Assembly (NCBI GenBank): GCA_016617785.1
Contig: JADILM010000003.1
Location: 1,054,001-1,118,000 of the forward strand
Reading direction: 5' to 3'
DNA length: 64,000 nt
Source of the DNA: Sporobolomyces roseus
Taxonomy: Eukaryota > Basidiomycota > Microbotryomycetes > Sporidiobolales > Sporidiobolaceae
Within the stretch, counting starts at the first letter, position 1; every line of letters starts with the position of its first letter. This document shows positions 11,401 through 22,909 of the stretch, in pieces. The notes below the pieces were generated by a model, which worked only from the letters and a program-made list of their open reading frames with translations, did no database searches and was not told the origin of the DNA. Both the position numbers and the translations under genes were made by a program.

Positions 11401-12276
11401 CTTCGAAAGATACCCCGATAAACGTCAAACTGGTCGTGAACGGTGGAAAGCGTGTCGCAGAGTAAGTCCTGTTCTCTCGTCTCGGTTCTACCGAGCTGAA
11501 CAGCTGTGGTCACAGCTTCGAATCTCGAGACGTCTTGACCGGACCTCCCTCGTACTCTTACGGTCGACAATCTCGACATGTCGGTACTCTCAAGCGTGAG
11601 CTTTCTTCTCTCCTGTATTCGCCTCGACTCGACTATTAGCTGATGTACGCAGACGTTTAGCGGAATCTTACACTCTCGTCGTCTCTTCGTTTCAGGCGCA
11701 TCACGAAGACACCTTCGATTTGACAGTGAGATCATCTCTACCGCTCAGCGTATCGCCCATACCATCGGAAGGTGCTGGCTTGTATTCCCGATGCGTGCGA
11801 GGAGCTTGGAACGAAGGCAAAGATGGGGGAAGTCACGATTTGATGAGGAATCCGATCTACCGCTTCAAGTTTGCAAAGTCGGCAGTCCTGAGGTGAGTTC
11901 GCTGTTCTCTGAGACTACTTCTGGACCCGCACACTGAAGCTATGAGGGTGGTAGGGCTCGTCTACAAACTCCTGAGGGACCTCTCCCGATCGCTTTATCG
12001 CTCTTCGAAGCCTCCTCAGATGGAAGATTTCACAAGCGAATACAAACGACAGAGCCGTATTCCGATCTTGTTTGTGGTGTAGTCATGTCGCCGATTAAGC
12101 TCGAACCGTCAGAAACAGGTTTGCTTTTCTCGATCTCTTCTTTTCGACCTCTGCTGACCTGCTCAGCCGTTTCAACAGACTACCTGCTTATACCTTCGAC
12201 GTTCTCGTCGGGAGTGCATGTCTCTTTCGTGTTGTATGTATACGCTGATACCCCAATAGATTTGACCGAGGCGTGA
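8477..12276 (+). CDS. RIM13: Calpain-like cysteine protease PalB/Rim13
   Basis: Twenty-two exons give 860 codons from 8477 to TGA 12276. The true ATG exon is unresolved, since the first frame lacks an in-frame ATG. Exons include 8715-8946, 9158-9359, a 4-nt exon 9577-9580, 9636-9733, 10068-10216, 10275-10382, 11640-11892 and 12167-12276. An N-terminal MIT domain (8715-8946) is followed by the calpain core. Catalytic Cys is in LSDCSIVAAL (codon 9300), His in PSHNYAVLD and Asn in VINPWP. IDVDDQLP and YALSGWLPEH match PalB landmarks. Two beta-sandwich C2L-like domains follow (AWSGITAGGNH). PalB acts with ESCRT-III at endosomes and cleaves the transcription factor PacC/Rim101 at alkaline pH. The identification is strong; the start is not. 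Confidence 0.92.
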
Positions 12277-12616
12277 AACGAAGAAATCAACTCTTTTTGA
12301 GAATAGTGACGGCAACCAACGCTCTGAGGCTTCAGTAGGTATGCTTGGTCGAGTATCCTCATCCTGCGAGCCTGTCTCGTGATAGAAGCGAGGAATTAAA
12401 CTGCAAGCAACGATCTCGCGGGGCTTGCGAAAGGTTTTTGTTCGAATTGAGCGAAGAAATGACCGAGGTCTCTATCGAGCATCGTTAGCTGCAACCGATC
12501 AGCCCGCTTTATCCAAGGAAGTGAAAACTTTCCTTTGCAAAATTCAGTATTGAAATCTGCCCCACCTGCGAAGCCTCTCTCTTCCTCCTCTTCCTCTCCA
12601 CTTTCCCTCGATTGGC
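12277..12616. other. Intergenic between RIM13 and the START-domain gene
   Basis: No exon is supported. A CT-rich run (ctctcttcctcctcttcctc, about 12576-12595) lies just upstream of ATG 12617, typical of leaders in this window. Confidence 0.35.
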
Positions 12617-14006
12617 ATGTCTGTACAGCGCCCTTCTCGTCCAGCAGTCTGCGACTACCCCAACACGTCTGCACATTCGTCTGAATTGGACGAAGCAAAG
12701 GCGTTATTTGAAAAGGAGCTCGCAAGTCCCGATGAAGAATGGGAGGATCAGGGAGAGCGCGAGGGAGTGAAGCTACACAAGAAGACAGATCCAGAGGTAC
12801 GTCTATCGAGTCGCTGTCTGATGTTGTCGACGTAGGAGAGCTGATCGAAATCCCGATCTCCGGTGACCTTGTAGAACCCTTGTAAGCTATCGACGGTGCT
12901 GCTATCTGGCAGACTACAATATACTAATCGTTTCGAGCTATAGATGCTGTACCGACCGTGAAAGGAGAGACTGTAGTCGAGGGAGTAACTTCGGATGCGG
13001 TTGGTTGAATTCTTTACTTAAACATCGCAAGTAAACCAATCTCAGTGCGACATCTATCCAACAGTTCCTCAGCGGGGTCATTCAACTTCCGGGAATGCGA
13101 AAGCTATGGGACACGAGATTCGTCGAAGGATTTCAAATCCAAAGATACACTCGTACTTCGTACTGTTTCTACTCCGAGATGAAGGGTATGGGATGGTTAG
13201 TCTACCCTAGAGATATTGTCGGGATTCAGAAGAACTACGGAGGCGAAACCGAGAATGGGGAACGAATGGTGATTCAAACTTCGGTCGAAGAGTCGGATCT
13301 CGCGGCTGAACAGAAAGGCAAGACGAGGGCTACGCTCAAAGTCAGTGGATGGAAGCTTGTGTGAGTCTTCAACTCGGTGTGACTATGCGGGCGAGAGGTG
13401 GAGTTAACGACTTCTAACTCACAGTCCCGAAGGTGACAACTTGAGAGTAACTTATATCGTCAATATCGCTCTCAACGGATCCATTCCTTACGCAATGGTA
13501 AGCACACGTATTGAGTGATGCTTCTGCTCCTTGTTGATACTCATGCTCGCTTGTTGGATCTAGGTTTCAATGCTAGCGACCGAAACACCTCTTTGCACCG
13601 GTCGTGCTCGAGACATCTACTATGAGCGTGAGTTCACAACCATCCTCTCTCACTCACTCTGTTAAGTAATTGACTCGTCCCATCTGCAGATGGATACGCT
13701 CCTTTCATCCGCCTCACTCCTCCCTCAGAAGAACCCTCCATCATTTTCCAAACTGAATCATTCTCCGACCCACCCGCCGTCGCTGGAGATCCACACCCTC
13801 GTGAATACCGCTGCGTACTCACAACAGGCTCCAAGACCGATGAGACGTTCGAGATCGAATACGATACGAAGCGAATGTACAAGGAGGGAATCTCGGTTAC
13901 CGTCGAAGGAGAAGGAGTCGAGGTTACCGATGATGGAAAGGGACGAGTCAAGGTTACGACGAAGGAATCAAACAAGGAGGCTACTGTCGTCATCTCTCCC
14001 AAGTAA
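12617..14006 (+). CDS. START-domain (lipid-binding) protein
   Basis: Seven exons: 12617-12796, 12841-12862, 12944-12999, 13065-13360, 13425-13497, 13564-13627 and 13690-14006, giving 335 aa. The second intron has a textbook TACTAAT branch site (about 12931) and several donors are weak (GTGACC, GTTGGT). The acceptor of exon 2 (GGAGAG) is the only one that keeps the phase. Residues about 60-230 have START signatures: LHKKTDPE, a TVKGETVVEG strand, SGVIQLPGMRKLWDTRFVEG, the RTSYCFYSEMKG strand and a GWKLVPEGDNLRVTYIVN hairpin. A final Glu/Lys-rich beta segment follows. START domains carry sterols or phospholipids in a closed cavity. The ligand is unknown. No signal peptide or membrane span is visible, so it is probably cytosolic. 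Confidence 0.85.
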
Positions 14007-15036
14007 ACAATATCGGGGCATCGTTGGAAAGTAAGAATCTTCAGAGCAGTATCACTTTTGTTCATTTTTGTATTGTATGTACTGGCAATATCATATCCAG
14101 TCATCTCCCTTTGAAGACCTCGAAAGCTGTCAGGACTCGCTCACGAGCCTCGAGGGGTGATAGGTAGAGCGAGTCGTCGTTCACAACCGGAGTTCCCGAA
14201 AGCTATCGACTCTTTCGTTAGCACTAAACTTGTCTCGCCGATCGCTCGCCCGTCTTGTAGGGTGCTCTCTGTCCATTGGCTCGACCAGTCTGACCGAGAA
14301 TGGACAGGAGAGCGGTCGAAAGACGAGAATGAGGAATCGGATCAGTATTTTTCCGGTTTCTCGGGGCGCTCCTCTCGAGGTAGCTTAGCTCTGTATCTAC
14401 CAAAGAGTGAGATTCGTTTACCCAGTGCGAAAGAGCTCAAAAAGGGGGATCCGCATCAGACATGTTGAGTGATTAACGATCGGACTCTCCAAAAAAATCC
14501 CCTTCGACTTCTACCCTTCTTCCGCTTCACCTACTCAACCTCTAGAGCCCTTACCCCTCATTGAGGTGAGTCTCATATCCCTCCTCGACTGCTGGGTAGC
14601 TATCCGTACTCTCTCTGAAGGCTCGCTGACCTTCTGTTGAGTGACGCTAGGAACTTTCCTCCAATTCTCTTCCCTTGCGCTCTCTGCGCTCTTCCATTAG
14701 ACGTTCGTTGTGGAGGAGATAGAGTGAGTGAGTGGCAGCTTGCACCAGTCGATCAGAGTTAGTTCAAAGGGTGAGTAGCAAAAAATTCAAGTCTTTCCCC
14801 TTTTGGAGGAGGGCAGAGCAAAATCGCTCGTGAGATTGACCACGCTGATACGCCCATCAAATTCTTCCTCTTCTTTCCTGCAGATCAAATCTCCTCGACT
14901 CCCTCTATTACACACACACATTCGTTTACACCTTCCACTCCTTTGAACCCGTTTCCCTCCTCGGCCAGCTGTCGAATCCCTTTCCTCAGCTTCTCCCATC
15001 ACATTCTCTTCTCTTTTCCCTTTCTCCCTCCTTTGC
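14007..15036. other. About 1 kb without a supported gene
   Basis: An open frame at 14157-14468 has no splice partners and no recognisable content. The 14500-14760 part has many GTGAGT-like words and may be a long 5' leader with introns of the following gene. The tract 14860-15035 is strongly pyrimidine-rich and ends at ATG 15037. Confidence 0.35.
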
Positions 15037-17079
15037 ATGTCACACTTCGAAAACGCGCCTCTCCTCAAGACTCGACAACATCAACAACGTAACAAGAACA
15101 CTCTCTACATCGACACTCTCTCAAACGCGCAATCTTCCCTCCCTCTCGAATTCAACGACTCCGATTCTCCAGCTTCCTCCCCTCCCTCTCCCTCGCGTTA
15201 CAGAGCTCTCGAACCGCGTTTCGTAACTCTCAAAGCGCTTCGACTCCCTCAAATCGCCAAAAGACACGCGAAACTTTCAAATCATTTCGAAGAGAAAAGA
15301 GACGGACCGAAATTCTTCAACTTACTTCCAAAGAGGGCGCCGGTTGCGATAGGAGGGGAGGAGGTAGAGATCGATGAAGATACAAATTGTAGGGATGTAG
15401 TGAGGGAGTATGAGGGAGATGAAGATATCCTTGAAGTGAGGAGGAATTGTGCGAAAGCAGTGAGGGAGGCAATCGTGGCGAGTCGGAATGAGGAAACTGA
15501 AAGGACGAGTACGAACACGGTCGCTAGCTCGACGACAACGAGGCGGACGGCGAACAGGAGTCGGACAACCCCAAGGGCCCGTCAAATTGATCAAGTCGCG
15601 GCAGAATCTCGACTGGCAAGAATCGCAGCTGTCTCTCTTACGGCGGACCCACAAAACACGGCAGCCCTCGCTTCGAACGTCGATCAAATCTTCAGCGAAG
15701 CGTATTCGGTCGTGGCGAGCAGGAGTAGTTCACGAGCAGCTTTGGCCAATTCTGTCAGCTCAATCTTCTCCGATGCAGCAAGTGTGATCTCGAGTCGACA
15801 AGTGGCCGCAACTGCAACGACAACACCATCGAGCTCCCCTTCTTCCTCTCTCGCCCCTTCGACATCTTCTGTTCCCACTCAATCTGCCTCCTCCACATCG
15901 ACTTCTTCGTCTGCTCCCGTTCCTTCTTCTTCAAGCACGCCAGAAAACAGTTCTTCCTCGTAAGCTCTTCGTCTCCCTTTACATTTGTCTTCAAATAATT
16001 CTGACCTTTTTCCCCTGATCACTCATAGGGACAATCATCGAGTTCGAAATATTGTCGTTCCCTCAGTGGTGATACCCATCGGTCTCCTCCTCATCTTGGG
16101 ATTGCTGTTCTTCTGCTGGCGACGACGAAAACGACGACGAGACGCTGGAGGAGGATACAACGGGCAAACGATTAGTGGTCCTCGTCCACTCCGACTCGCA
16201 GCAAACTACGGGGCTTCGACGGCCGGAGCAGGGGTAGCGGGAGTTGGTGCAGGAGCAGCGGCGGCTGGACGTTCAGGACGAGGAGGAGGAGGAAGGGGGA
16301 GGAACGCTTCGAACGAGAGTTTCGGGACGACACCTTCTGCTATCGGAGTTGCCGTGAGCGAACCTCGATCGAAATGGGGCAGGCGATCACTCGTCGAGGC
16401 GATCGCTGGAGGAGTCATGATGGGTTCTTCCGGTTCGGGCAACCCCAACACTCCCTCGCCATCAACTCCACGAGGAGGAATGCATTCTCGTCAAGAATCG
16501 CTCGCGTCTTCTATCGATCGAGGAACTGGAGGATACAACAGTAAAGGAGGATACCGACCTGGAATGCCCCGACCTTTCTCACCCGTCACGGCCCAAGATC
16601 CGTTCCAGGAAGCTCCTTCGATCATTGCAGTTCCGCCTCCGACTCGACGTCCCGCTTCTCTCTCATCAGGATCCGATCAATCCCTCTATGATCAATCTCA
16701 CGAATCGAACGAGAGTCTGACTGCTCGACTCGCTCGCCCTATCACATCAGGCTACCCCTTATCGACGCCAGGAGTCGAGAGCAGGACATCAACAGAAGGA
16801 GAACAAGGGTATTGGACGGCGGATGCTGGCATCAACAGTAGTAGAGAAGCAGGAGTAGGTGGATATTTCGGAAGAGGAGCAGGTCGACGAGAAGATGAAG
16901 AGGAGGAGGAATTGAGTCCCGACGATCAACCACCAGTCGAACCGGTCAATTTTGGAAGTGGTTCAAGTAATTCTTCGGGAGGTTCTACGCCAGTCGTTGG
17001 AACAAACACGACACCTCGGCTAGGGAGTGGTCATGGATCTAGAGGATATCGGAGAGGAGATTCGTCGTGGTGGAACTGA
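15037..17079 (+). CDS. Ser-rich single-pass membrane protein, possible surface sensor
   Basis: Exons 15037-15959 and 16029-17079 join to 657 aa. The N-terminal 190 residues contain Arg-rich and acidic stretches. Residues about 190-307 are Ser/Thr/Ala-rich, likely a glycosylated stalk (TTTPSSSPSSSLAPSTSS). A single strong membrane span follows at 15-40 residues into exon 2 (VVPSVVIPIGLLLILGLLFFCW), then a stop-transfer RRRKRRRD and a long Gly/Ser/Pro-rich tail. Stalk, one span and a disordered tail resemble Mid2/Wsc-type wall sensors, but no signal peptide and no cysteine-rich head are seen, so this is only an analogy. An upstream exon that codes a signal peptide may be missing from my model. 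Confidence 0.7.
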
Positions 17080-17209
17080 TGATCATTCTTTAACTTTATC
17101 TTATTCATTCTGTTTCATTGTGTAGTCTCTCTCTCTCGTAGCAATTACCGTAATACATAGGATCTGCATATTAATGATTCTCTAAGAAAGTGTCTACTAA
17201 TAGTGTTGT

Positions 17210-17973
17210 CTACTCTTCGTCTCCTTCGCTCGTTTGGTTTTGTTTCCACGCTTCGACCCAACTGACTATCCGTGCTACGTTCTCTTCCATCTGCTCTGGA
17301 CTCTCACTACGTAACTCGACGACTATCTCCTCAGCATACGAATCCCTCGCGTCATTCAACACCACTTCCATGATCTCTGCCGTGTTGTTTTCTTGAATCT
17401 TTGGCAGAGCATAGGCACTATCGAGAGGCCTCCTTGATCAGCTTTACTTTGAGACGCGGGATGAGGATGAGAGACTCACCGCTTCTCCAATCGAGACCAG
17501 AGCTGAGAGTGATCACATCGAAGGACGACTACGAGATCGATCCATCGTTCTGGAAAGATATCGCAAGTATGCCAATCTAGTACTTTCGCACCCGCTTGTT
17601 GTACAACTTCCAGTTCATCCAACAGCTGCAACGTACATAGTCCTCACTCTGTCAGTGTGGCCTGAATGAACAGCGAGCAACAACAGAAGAGAGAACTGAC
17701 TTTATCTTCATCGACATCCCAACTCTGCCACTCCTCATTGTAACCCGAATGACATCCTTTATCTTTGACAAAGTCTCCTACATTGACATGCTGCCAACTT
17801 GCAGTGGAAGTTGAAGGAGTTGATTGAAGTTGTTCAACTAATTGAGCAGCGTGAGTCGTCTTGCCCGTTCCTGGTGTGCTGTTAAGGGTGGTAATTGATT
17901 AGTGGAGCCTCTAGCAAGCTATTGGGAGATAGACTGACCCAGTAATGAGGATGTTGGGCCAAGTGCGAGCCAT
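17210..17973 (-). CDS. FAP7: Fap7-type nucleoside-triphosphatase / adenylate kinase
   Basis: Four exons on the minus strand: 17973-17939, 17878-17701, 17625-17480 and 17417-17210, giving 188 aa, the usual Fap7/hCINAP length. The P-loop ITGTPGTGKTTHA is split by the first intron. NVGDFV and DEDKLLDELE follow (NMP-binding region), then VLDWHTCDIFPERWIDLVVVL, and the LID/C-terminal part RAYALPKIQENNTAEIMEVV. Fap7 binds ribosomal protein uS11 and helps mature the 20S pre-rRNA in late small-subunit assembly; it also has adenylate kinase activity. Roles come from the family. The neighbour downstream on the plus strand ends at 17079, so the two genes converge with about 130 nt between them. Confidence 0.93.
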
Positions 17974-18341
17974 TTTTGATCAAGAGGGAAGAAGAAGGAG
18001 AACTCGGATTCAAGGTGCGTAGACTTGAGTAGGTGATGTGTAGAGTATTCCTGAGTGCTCAGATAGTGTTTACGGATTGAGTAAAGCGCTGCGAGTAATC
18101 GTGGCAAGATGGAGGCGACCTCTGAAACTCCCCAAGTCGAAAAAGTCAAAATCCAGTTCTCTCGACCATGGAAAGTGTTGCGAACAGTGACAGGATGCAG
18201 CTACGTATGCGATACAGAAAGATAATGCTAGAGAAGAGGACAAGTGAAGAAAAGCTAGATGGGTGAACTGAAGAAGAAGGAGGAGGAGATTCTCGATAAA
18301 ATCCATCGATATCGTTTACAAGACGCCAACCGTAACCTCCC
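17974..18341. other. Intergenic, promoter region of FAP7
   Basis: Lies between the end of the lyase-like fusion gene (18342) and the FAP7 start (17973), both on the minus strand. No exon is supported. Confidence 0.35.
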
Positions 18342-21300
18342 TCACACCCCCAACACGTCGAGAGGCGTCTCATTACCATGTGCTGAACCGAGGAACATTC
18401 CTTCCGAGATTGGATCACTCGCGTAATGCCATGGTCGAAGTTGAACGTTGGCGGTACCCTGGATCAACCTGAAATGAATCTCCCTCACTGATTTCCCATC
18501 GTGCATGAGTCCCTCCATTCTTGCATCGAGGGGAAGTCGAAGTCGTCCACGATTCGCTACTCGACCCATCAGGCGAGCGTCGTCGAGGAAAGCAGCGAGT
18601 GCGGCGACTTTCGCATCGTAGAACGCTCCTGCTTCGGCTGATGGAGGTTTGCGAGAGAACTTGACTGCTTCGGGAGCGTAGAGGAGCCAGGAAAGGTGGG
18701 CGGCGAAGAGAGGGGTGACGGCTTTGCGAGAAGCGGCGCTCAGCAATTCGGGTCGAGGAGATTTGTTGGAGCTGAGGAGGCGGACTGCGTCGAGGAGAAG
18801 GAGAGGCTAAGGGAAAGTGTCGACAAGGGTCAGCACAGCTGCAGCAGAAAATCCAGAGAAGCGAGACGTTTGGACTCACATCGAAAGCAAGGGGATCGTA
18901 AGCAAGGGGAGGTGCGTTTGGTCGAGTCATGAGAGCAGCGAGCTCTGCACTCCAGCTACTCGACTGATCGGAGGGGAAAGGTGGGAAAGTGTAACCAGGA
19001 GAGACGGTGTCGACATCTGGGTCGTCAAAGGTGTCCTGTAACTTGCGAAGTTGCTCTCGTTGATCGAATTGACGGTAGAAGAGAGGAGTTTGTCGAACGA
19101 AACGATGACCGATCAAGTCGGCTGCGGCTGTCGAATAGGTTGCGTTCGAGGTGAGGTAACCGGCCATGGCGAGAAGGGTAGCGTTTGTTGCGGCGAGTTG
19201 AGCGTTCGATTGTCGAAGGACATCACCAGGGGCTTTGAGGAGAGCCGCGACACTATCATAGGCTGGTCGAATGAGTCGTTCGTAGCGGTCGACCTTCTCC
19301 AAAGCATCTCGACGATGAATCTTGTACTTCTGGCGAAGTCGTTCGACGGCGACAGGGTCGAAGTTCCATAAGCGATCTTGCGTGAAGCCACAGTTGTGCG
19401 GATGCTCGTCGGCGAAGCAACCTTCCTCCCCTCGAGCCACCTTCTCGTCGAGTCGTTCAAGGAAAGCGATAATGCCGCGAATTCGGTTCATGTTGCGAAG
19501 AGTGACGGCTTCGTTGTTGTGTTCCTCCTGACTCTTGTGACCCGAGAAGAGACGGTACACCCATCCGGCTTTGACATAAGCGAGAGCTCCTCGATCGGGA
19601 TTCGGTGAACCAGAGGGATCCGCTTCTCCGTGAGTTTCGTGAATCTTCGAATTCTTCGTGTGTTCGTTGACGGCTCCTGGAATCGATCCCCAAGTGTCTG
19701 CCGTGATGTGAGCTCGATCTGTCACCTCCCAAGGTAGTGTTCGACGATCGAGTGCTCTGGAGTAAGGAATCGCTCCGAGTCGCCAGAGGAGTTCGAGCTT
19801 GCTGCGACGACCGTATCGCATCGCCTCCTGGAAAGATTCGGTTGAATCGTAGCGGAAACCGATCTGCGGCTCTTCTGGTGTATCGGGCGCTGCTGCTGGA
19901 CGATGATGGATCTCGGATTCGATTGAAGCGGAAGTTCCCTCCTCCACAGCATCGAGGGGTACGAGGGCGACACTGTTGTTCTTTCGGATCTCGTTGTTGT
20001 CGAGAAGTCGAGCCATAGGGATGATGACGTAGCGAGAGGCAGAATCGCCTTCTCCAGCGATAGAGAGAGTTTTGACGATCGAGAACATGGCGGCGGGAGT
20101 GAAGAACGAGTTGCCGTCGAGAGGAAGGATCCATCGAGCGTTGGGAAGGGTTCTGCCGTGTTGAAGTGCAAAGTTTCGACCACCGTTCTGGGAACGAAGC
20201 GCAAATACAGATCAGCATTCTCGGATCGAAAGAAAGAAACAGAACGGGAGGACTCACATTGTTCATAGCGTAGAGGTTCTTTTCATGATAGGTGAAGTCG
20301 AGAGCACGTAGACGAGCGAGAGTGTGAGACTTGCGATGCTTCGCTTGCAAAGCTTTCGCTTCTTCGCTATCTGCCTCCTCCAGAAGGTCCGCCATTCGTT
20401 CGATCGAGTTCTCGAGGGCCTCTTCGGGATCAACAGCTCGCCACTTGTCATCTCCGAACACCGGCTTGTACACTGGTGCCGCTCCGATACCCCATCCGAA
20501 CGCTCGATCAACTCCTCCATCCCATCGGAACTCCCGAAGTTGGTACTCGTCCCATTCGAAAGGGATGATGAGGATTCGACTGTCGGGTACCGAATAGAGG
20601 TGAAGGAGACCGATTATAGCGTTGACCATTTCGGGTTCTGCGATTCGATTCAGGACGAAATATTTGTCGACTCGAAGACCTCCCATTTGAGTGTGAGCTT
20701 GCTTTGCTTTCGAGCCTGACCCATAGAGATGAGAGTGATGAACTCCGTGAGGACCGAGGGGAGGCAAGACGGAGAAATCGGACTCGTGCTGGAGGAGGAA
20801 TCGAAGATTGCGAAGGGTTTGACCGGGAGAGTGACGAGGGGGAAGATCGTTTCCTAATATTCGATAGAGGACGAGAGTGTCGCGTTTTGGTGCGGCAGAG
20901 TGTTCGACGGGTGGAGGAAGAGCTTCGTGATCGACGAATCGAACAGTCGGAGCCGAAACGAAGACGCTTCTTCGTTTTGCGTCTTTCGTCTTGTCGTTCT
21001 TGTCGGTGGTGACTCCAGCGGTTTTCCGTTGACGTAAGCTCTGGGTAAATCGCGATCGCTCGATAGGCTGAGAGACAGCTATACTTCGAATCCATCGCCA
21101 GGGAGCGGTTAACCAACTTTTTGAAGATGGCTTCGGCCGTTCGACGACGTGAGGATGAATGAATGAGCGGCCCCCTCCTCCCCTTGCTGGACGCCGCATC
21201 CGAGATCCAACCGAACCGACTGGTTGCCGTACTTGAGCTGCAGAATCGTTTCCTCCTCCAGACACCCGAGAGTAAATCAGGAATAATCCGACGATAACGA

Positions 21301-22545
21301 CTAACCCAGCGAGAGTGCGCTTCCGATTCGCTAACCATCCCAACCCAAACCCCCCCTTAGTCTGACCTGCTGTTTTCGCTGACCAACTCTTGCCTCGCGT
21401 ATGTCGGAATTTTTCCTCTCTTTTCTTCTGTTCCATCTCTTTCGCTTCCCTCTCCTTCTCCTTCTCCTTTTCTCGAGCCTGTGCAGCAAAGCTTGACCGT
21501 CTGATAGTCGCTCCACCGCTTCCAATATTCGGACTGAGAGAAGGACTGCTGAGGGTAGGAGAAGGTGGTGCTCGATTCGGTGAAGGTGAACGGCTTCGCG
21601 ATGTCGGCAATTCTGCATTGAGAGACGAGTTTGATGCTCTTCGTACGATCCCTGTTGCGAGGCGGCCCAGAGGATCGGTGAAGGAGGACAGTCGAGGGGA
21701 GGAAGGAGCTTTTTCGACGGGAGAGGAGGGAGCGAGTGTAGGGCTTCCAGCGGAAAGGAAGGGACTTGGGAAGGAGCTGGGGATAGAGCTTGGAAAGGAG
21801 CCGAGAACTGGTGAGCCGACGGGAGAAGTCGAGAAGTAGGGTGTTTGAGGGGTCGAAGGAGAGGAATTCGAAGGATAAGATCGGCGAAGACGAGGAGAGG
21901 GGGGCAATTGGTCGATATCGACTCCTAGAGCGAGGCCTTGAGGTTCGTCGGAAGGTGCACTGGTGAGAATGAGAGAAGGGCGACGCTGAGCTGCTGGATC
22001 CCCGGATTGTCGTAGATCTTCTCCGAGCAAGATTGATGAAGAACGGCTTGCACTCCTTTCCATCGGAGACGCTACTTCATCGTTCACCGGATCAAGACCT
22101 ATTCATCATTCGGGTTTCAATGTCAGCGTCTAGTGGGCACCGGAAAGAGAGATAGGATGGACGTACCGGTTTCGAAACCTCTTCTTGACCGAATGCTTCC
22201 CGGTGTACTGCCTGGTGGAGTCGGGTAAGCTCCCCTCTGTATATCTCTTCGTGATACTGGAGGTAAAGATTGAGAATCGATCACGACGAGGGGAGGAGAG
22301 GGAGGAGTTGAACGAGGAGGAGAAGGAGGAAGGGCCGACCAATGATGAGCCGCATTCGTCACGGGAGAAGGCGGTGGGATGTATTGAGGAGAATGGAAAG
22401 CTGGTGATCGAGGACTGGAGGCATCTTGAGATACTCCAGCGAGATTCTCACGCGAAGGACGAACAATCAATCGAGGTGAACGTCGCGAGATTGTCTGACC
22501 TTCAGCCCCCTCCAGGTCTACACTAGGCTTCACAGTATGAACCAT
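18342..22545 (-). CDS. Type II membrane protein: glycosyltransferase-like region fused to alginate-lyase-like domain
   Basis: Four exons: 22545-22167, 22098-20258, 20187-18880 and 18806-18342, all in phase, 1330 aa. Residues 1-380 are Ser/Pro-rich and cytosolic. One membrane anchor lies near 387-402 (GLVVIVGLFLIY). From about 533 comes DTLVLYRILGNDLPPRHSPG, then KYFVLNRI, IPFEWDEYQLREF, and RNFALQHGR with WILPLDGN, a layout like a Golgi nucleotide-sugar enzyme. The C-terminal 300 residues look like the alginate-lyase superfamily: YERLIRPAYDSVAALL repeats of helices, then LLDAVRLLSS and GAFYDAKVAALAAFLDD, matching the conserved YD-VAALA helix. Both halves are family-level inferences. It probably acts in the Golgi lumen on polysaccharide. 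Catalytic residues need alignment. Confidence 0.7.
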
Positions 22546-22909
22546 ACCGATCTAGCTCTCATCCACGAGTCCAGGATCAGCAAAACGCGTGAAGGGACCT
22601 CGTTGAGAAACGGTTGGAAAACTTACTATCTAGAATCCTGACTGTTCGAAACGAGTGTGTGTTGAGCGTCCAGCGTAGTCTTGAAAGTGTGGGCGAGCTG
22701 GTAGCTAGAGCTGAGAGGCGATCAGGTTGACTGAGAATGGAGGAAAAAGAGTGATTCGCGTTCCTCTCGAGATTCGTTTTTAGATCATGCAAACGGGGTT
22801 TCCGTTGCTCTCGATTACTTGAACTCAAAGCGACAGAGAACAAACTTGACTATTTCTGATACAACGTGGATTATGCAGCTAAAAGAGAACACAATTTTCG
22901 AAAAAATAT
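22546..22909. other. Intergenic between two minus-strand genes
   Basis: No exon is supported. The part next to 22545 is presumably the promoter of the fusion gene. The part near 22860-22909 has an A/T-rich patch, probably the 3' UTR of the ABC transporter gene (seen reversed). Confidence 0.35.
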
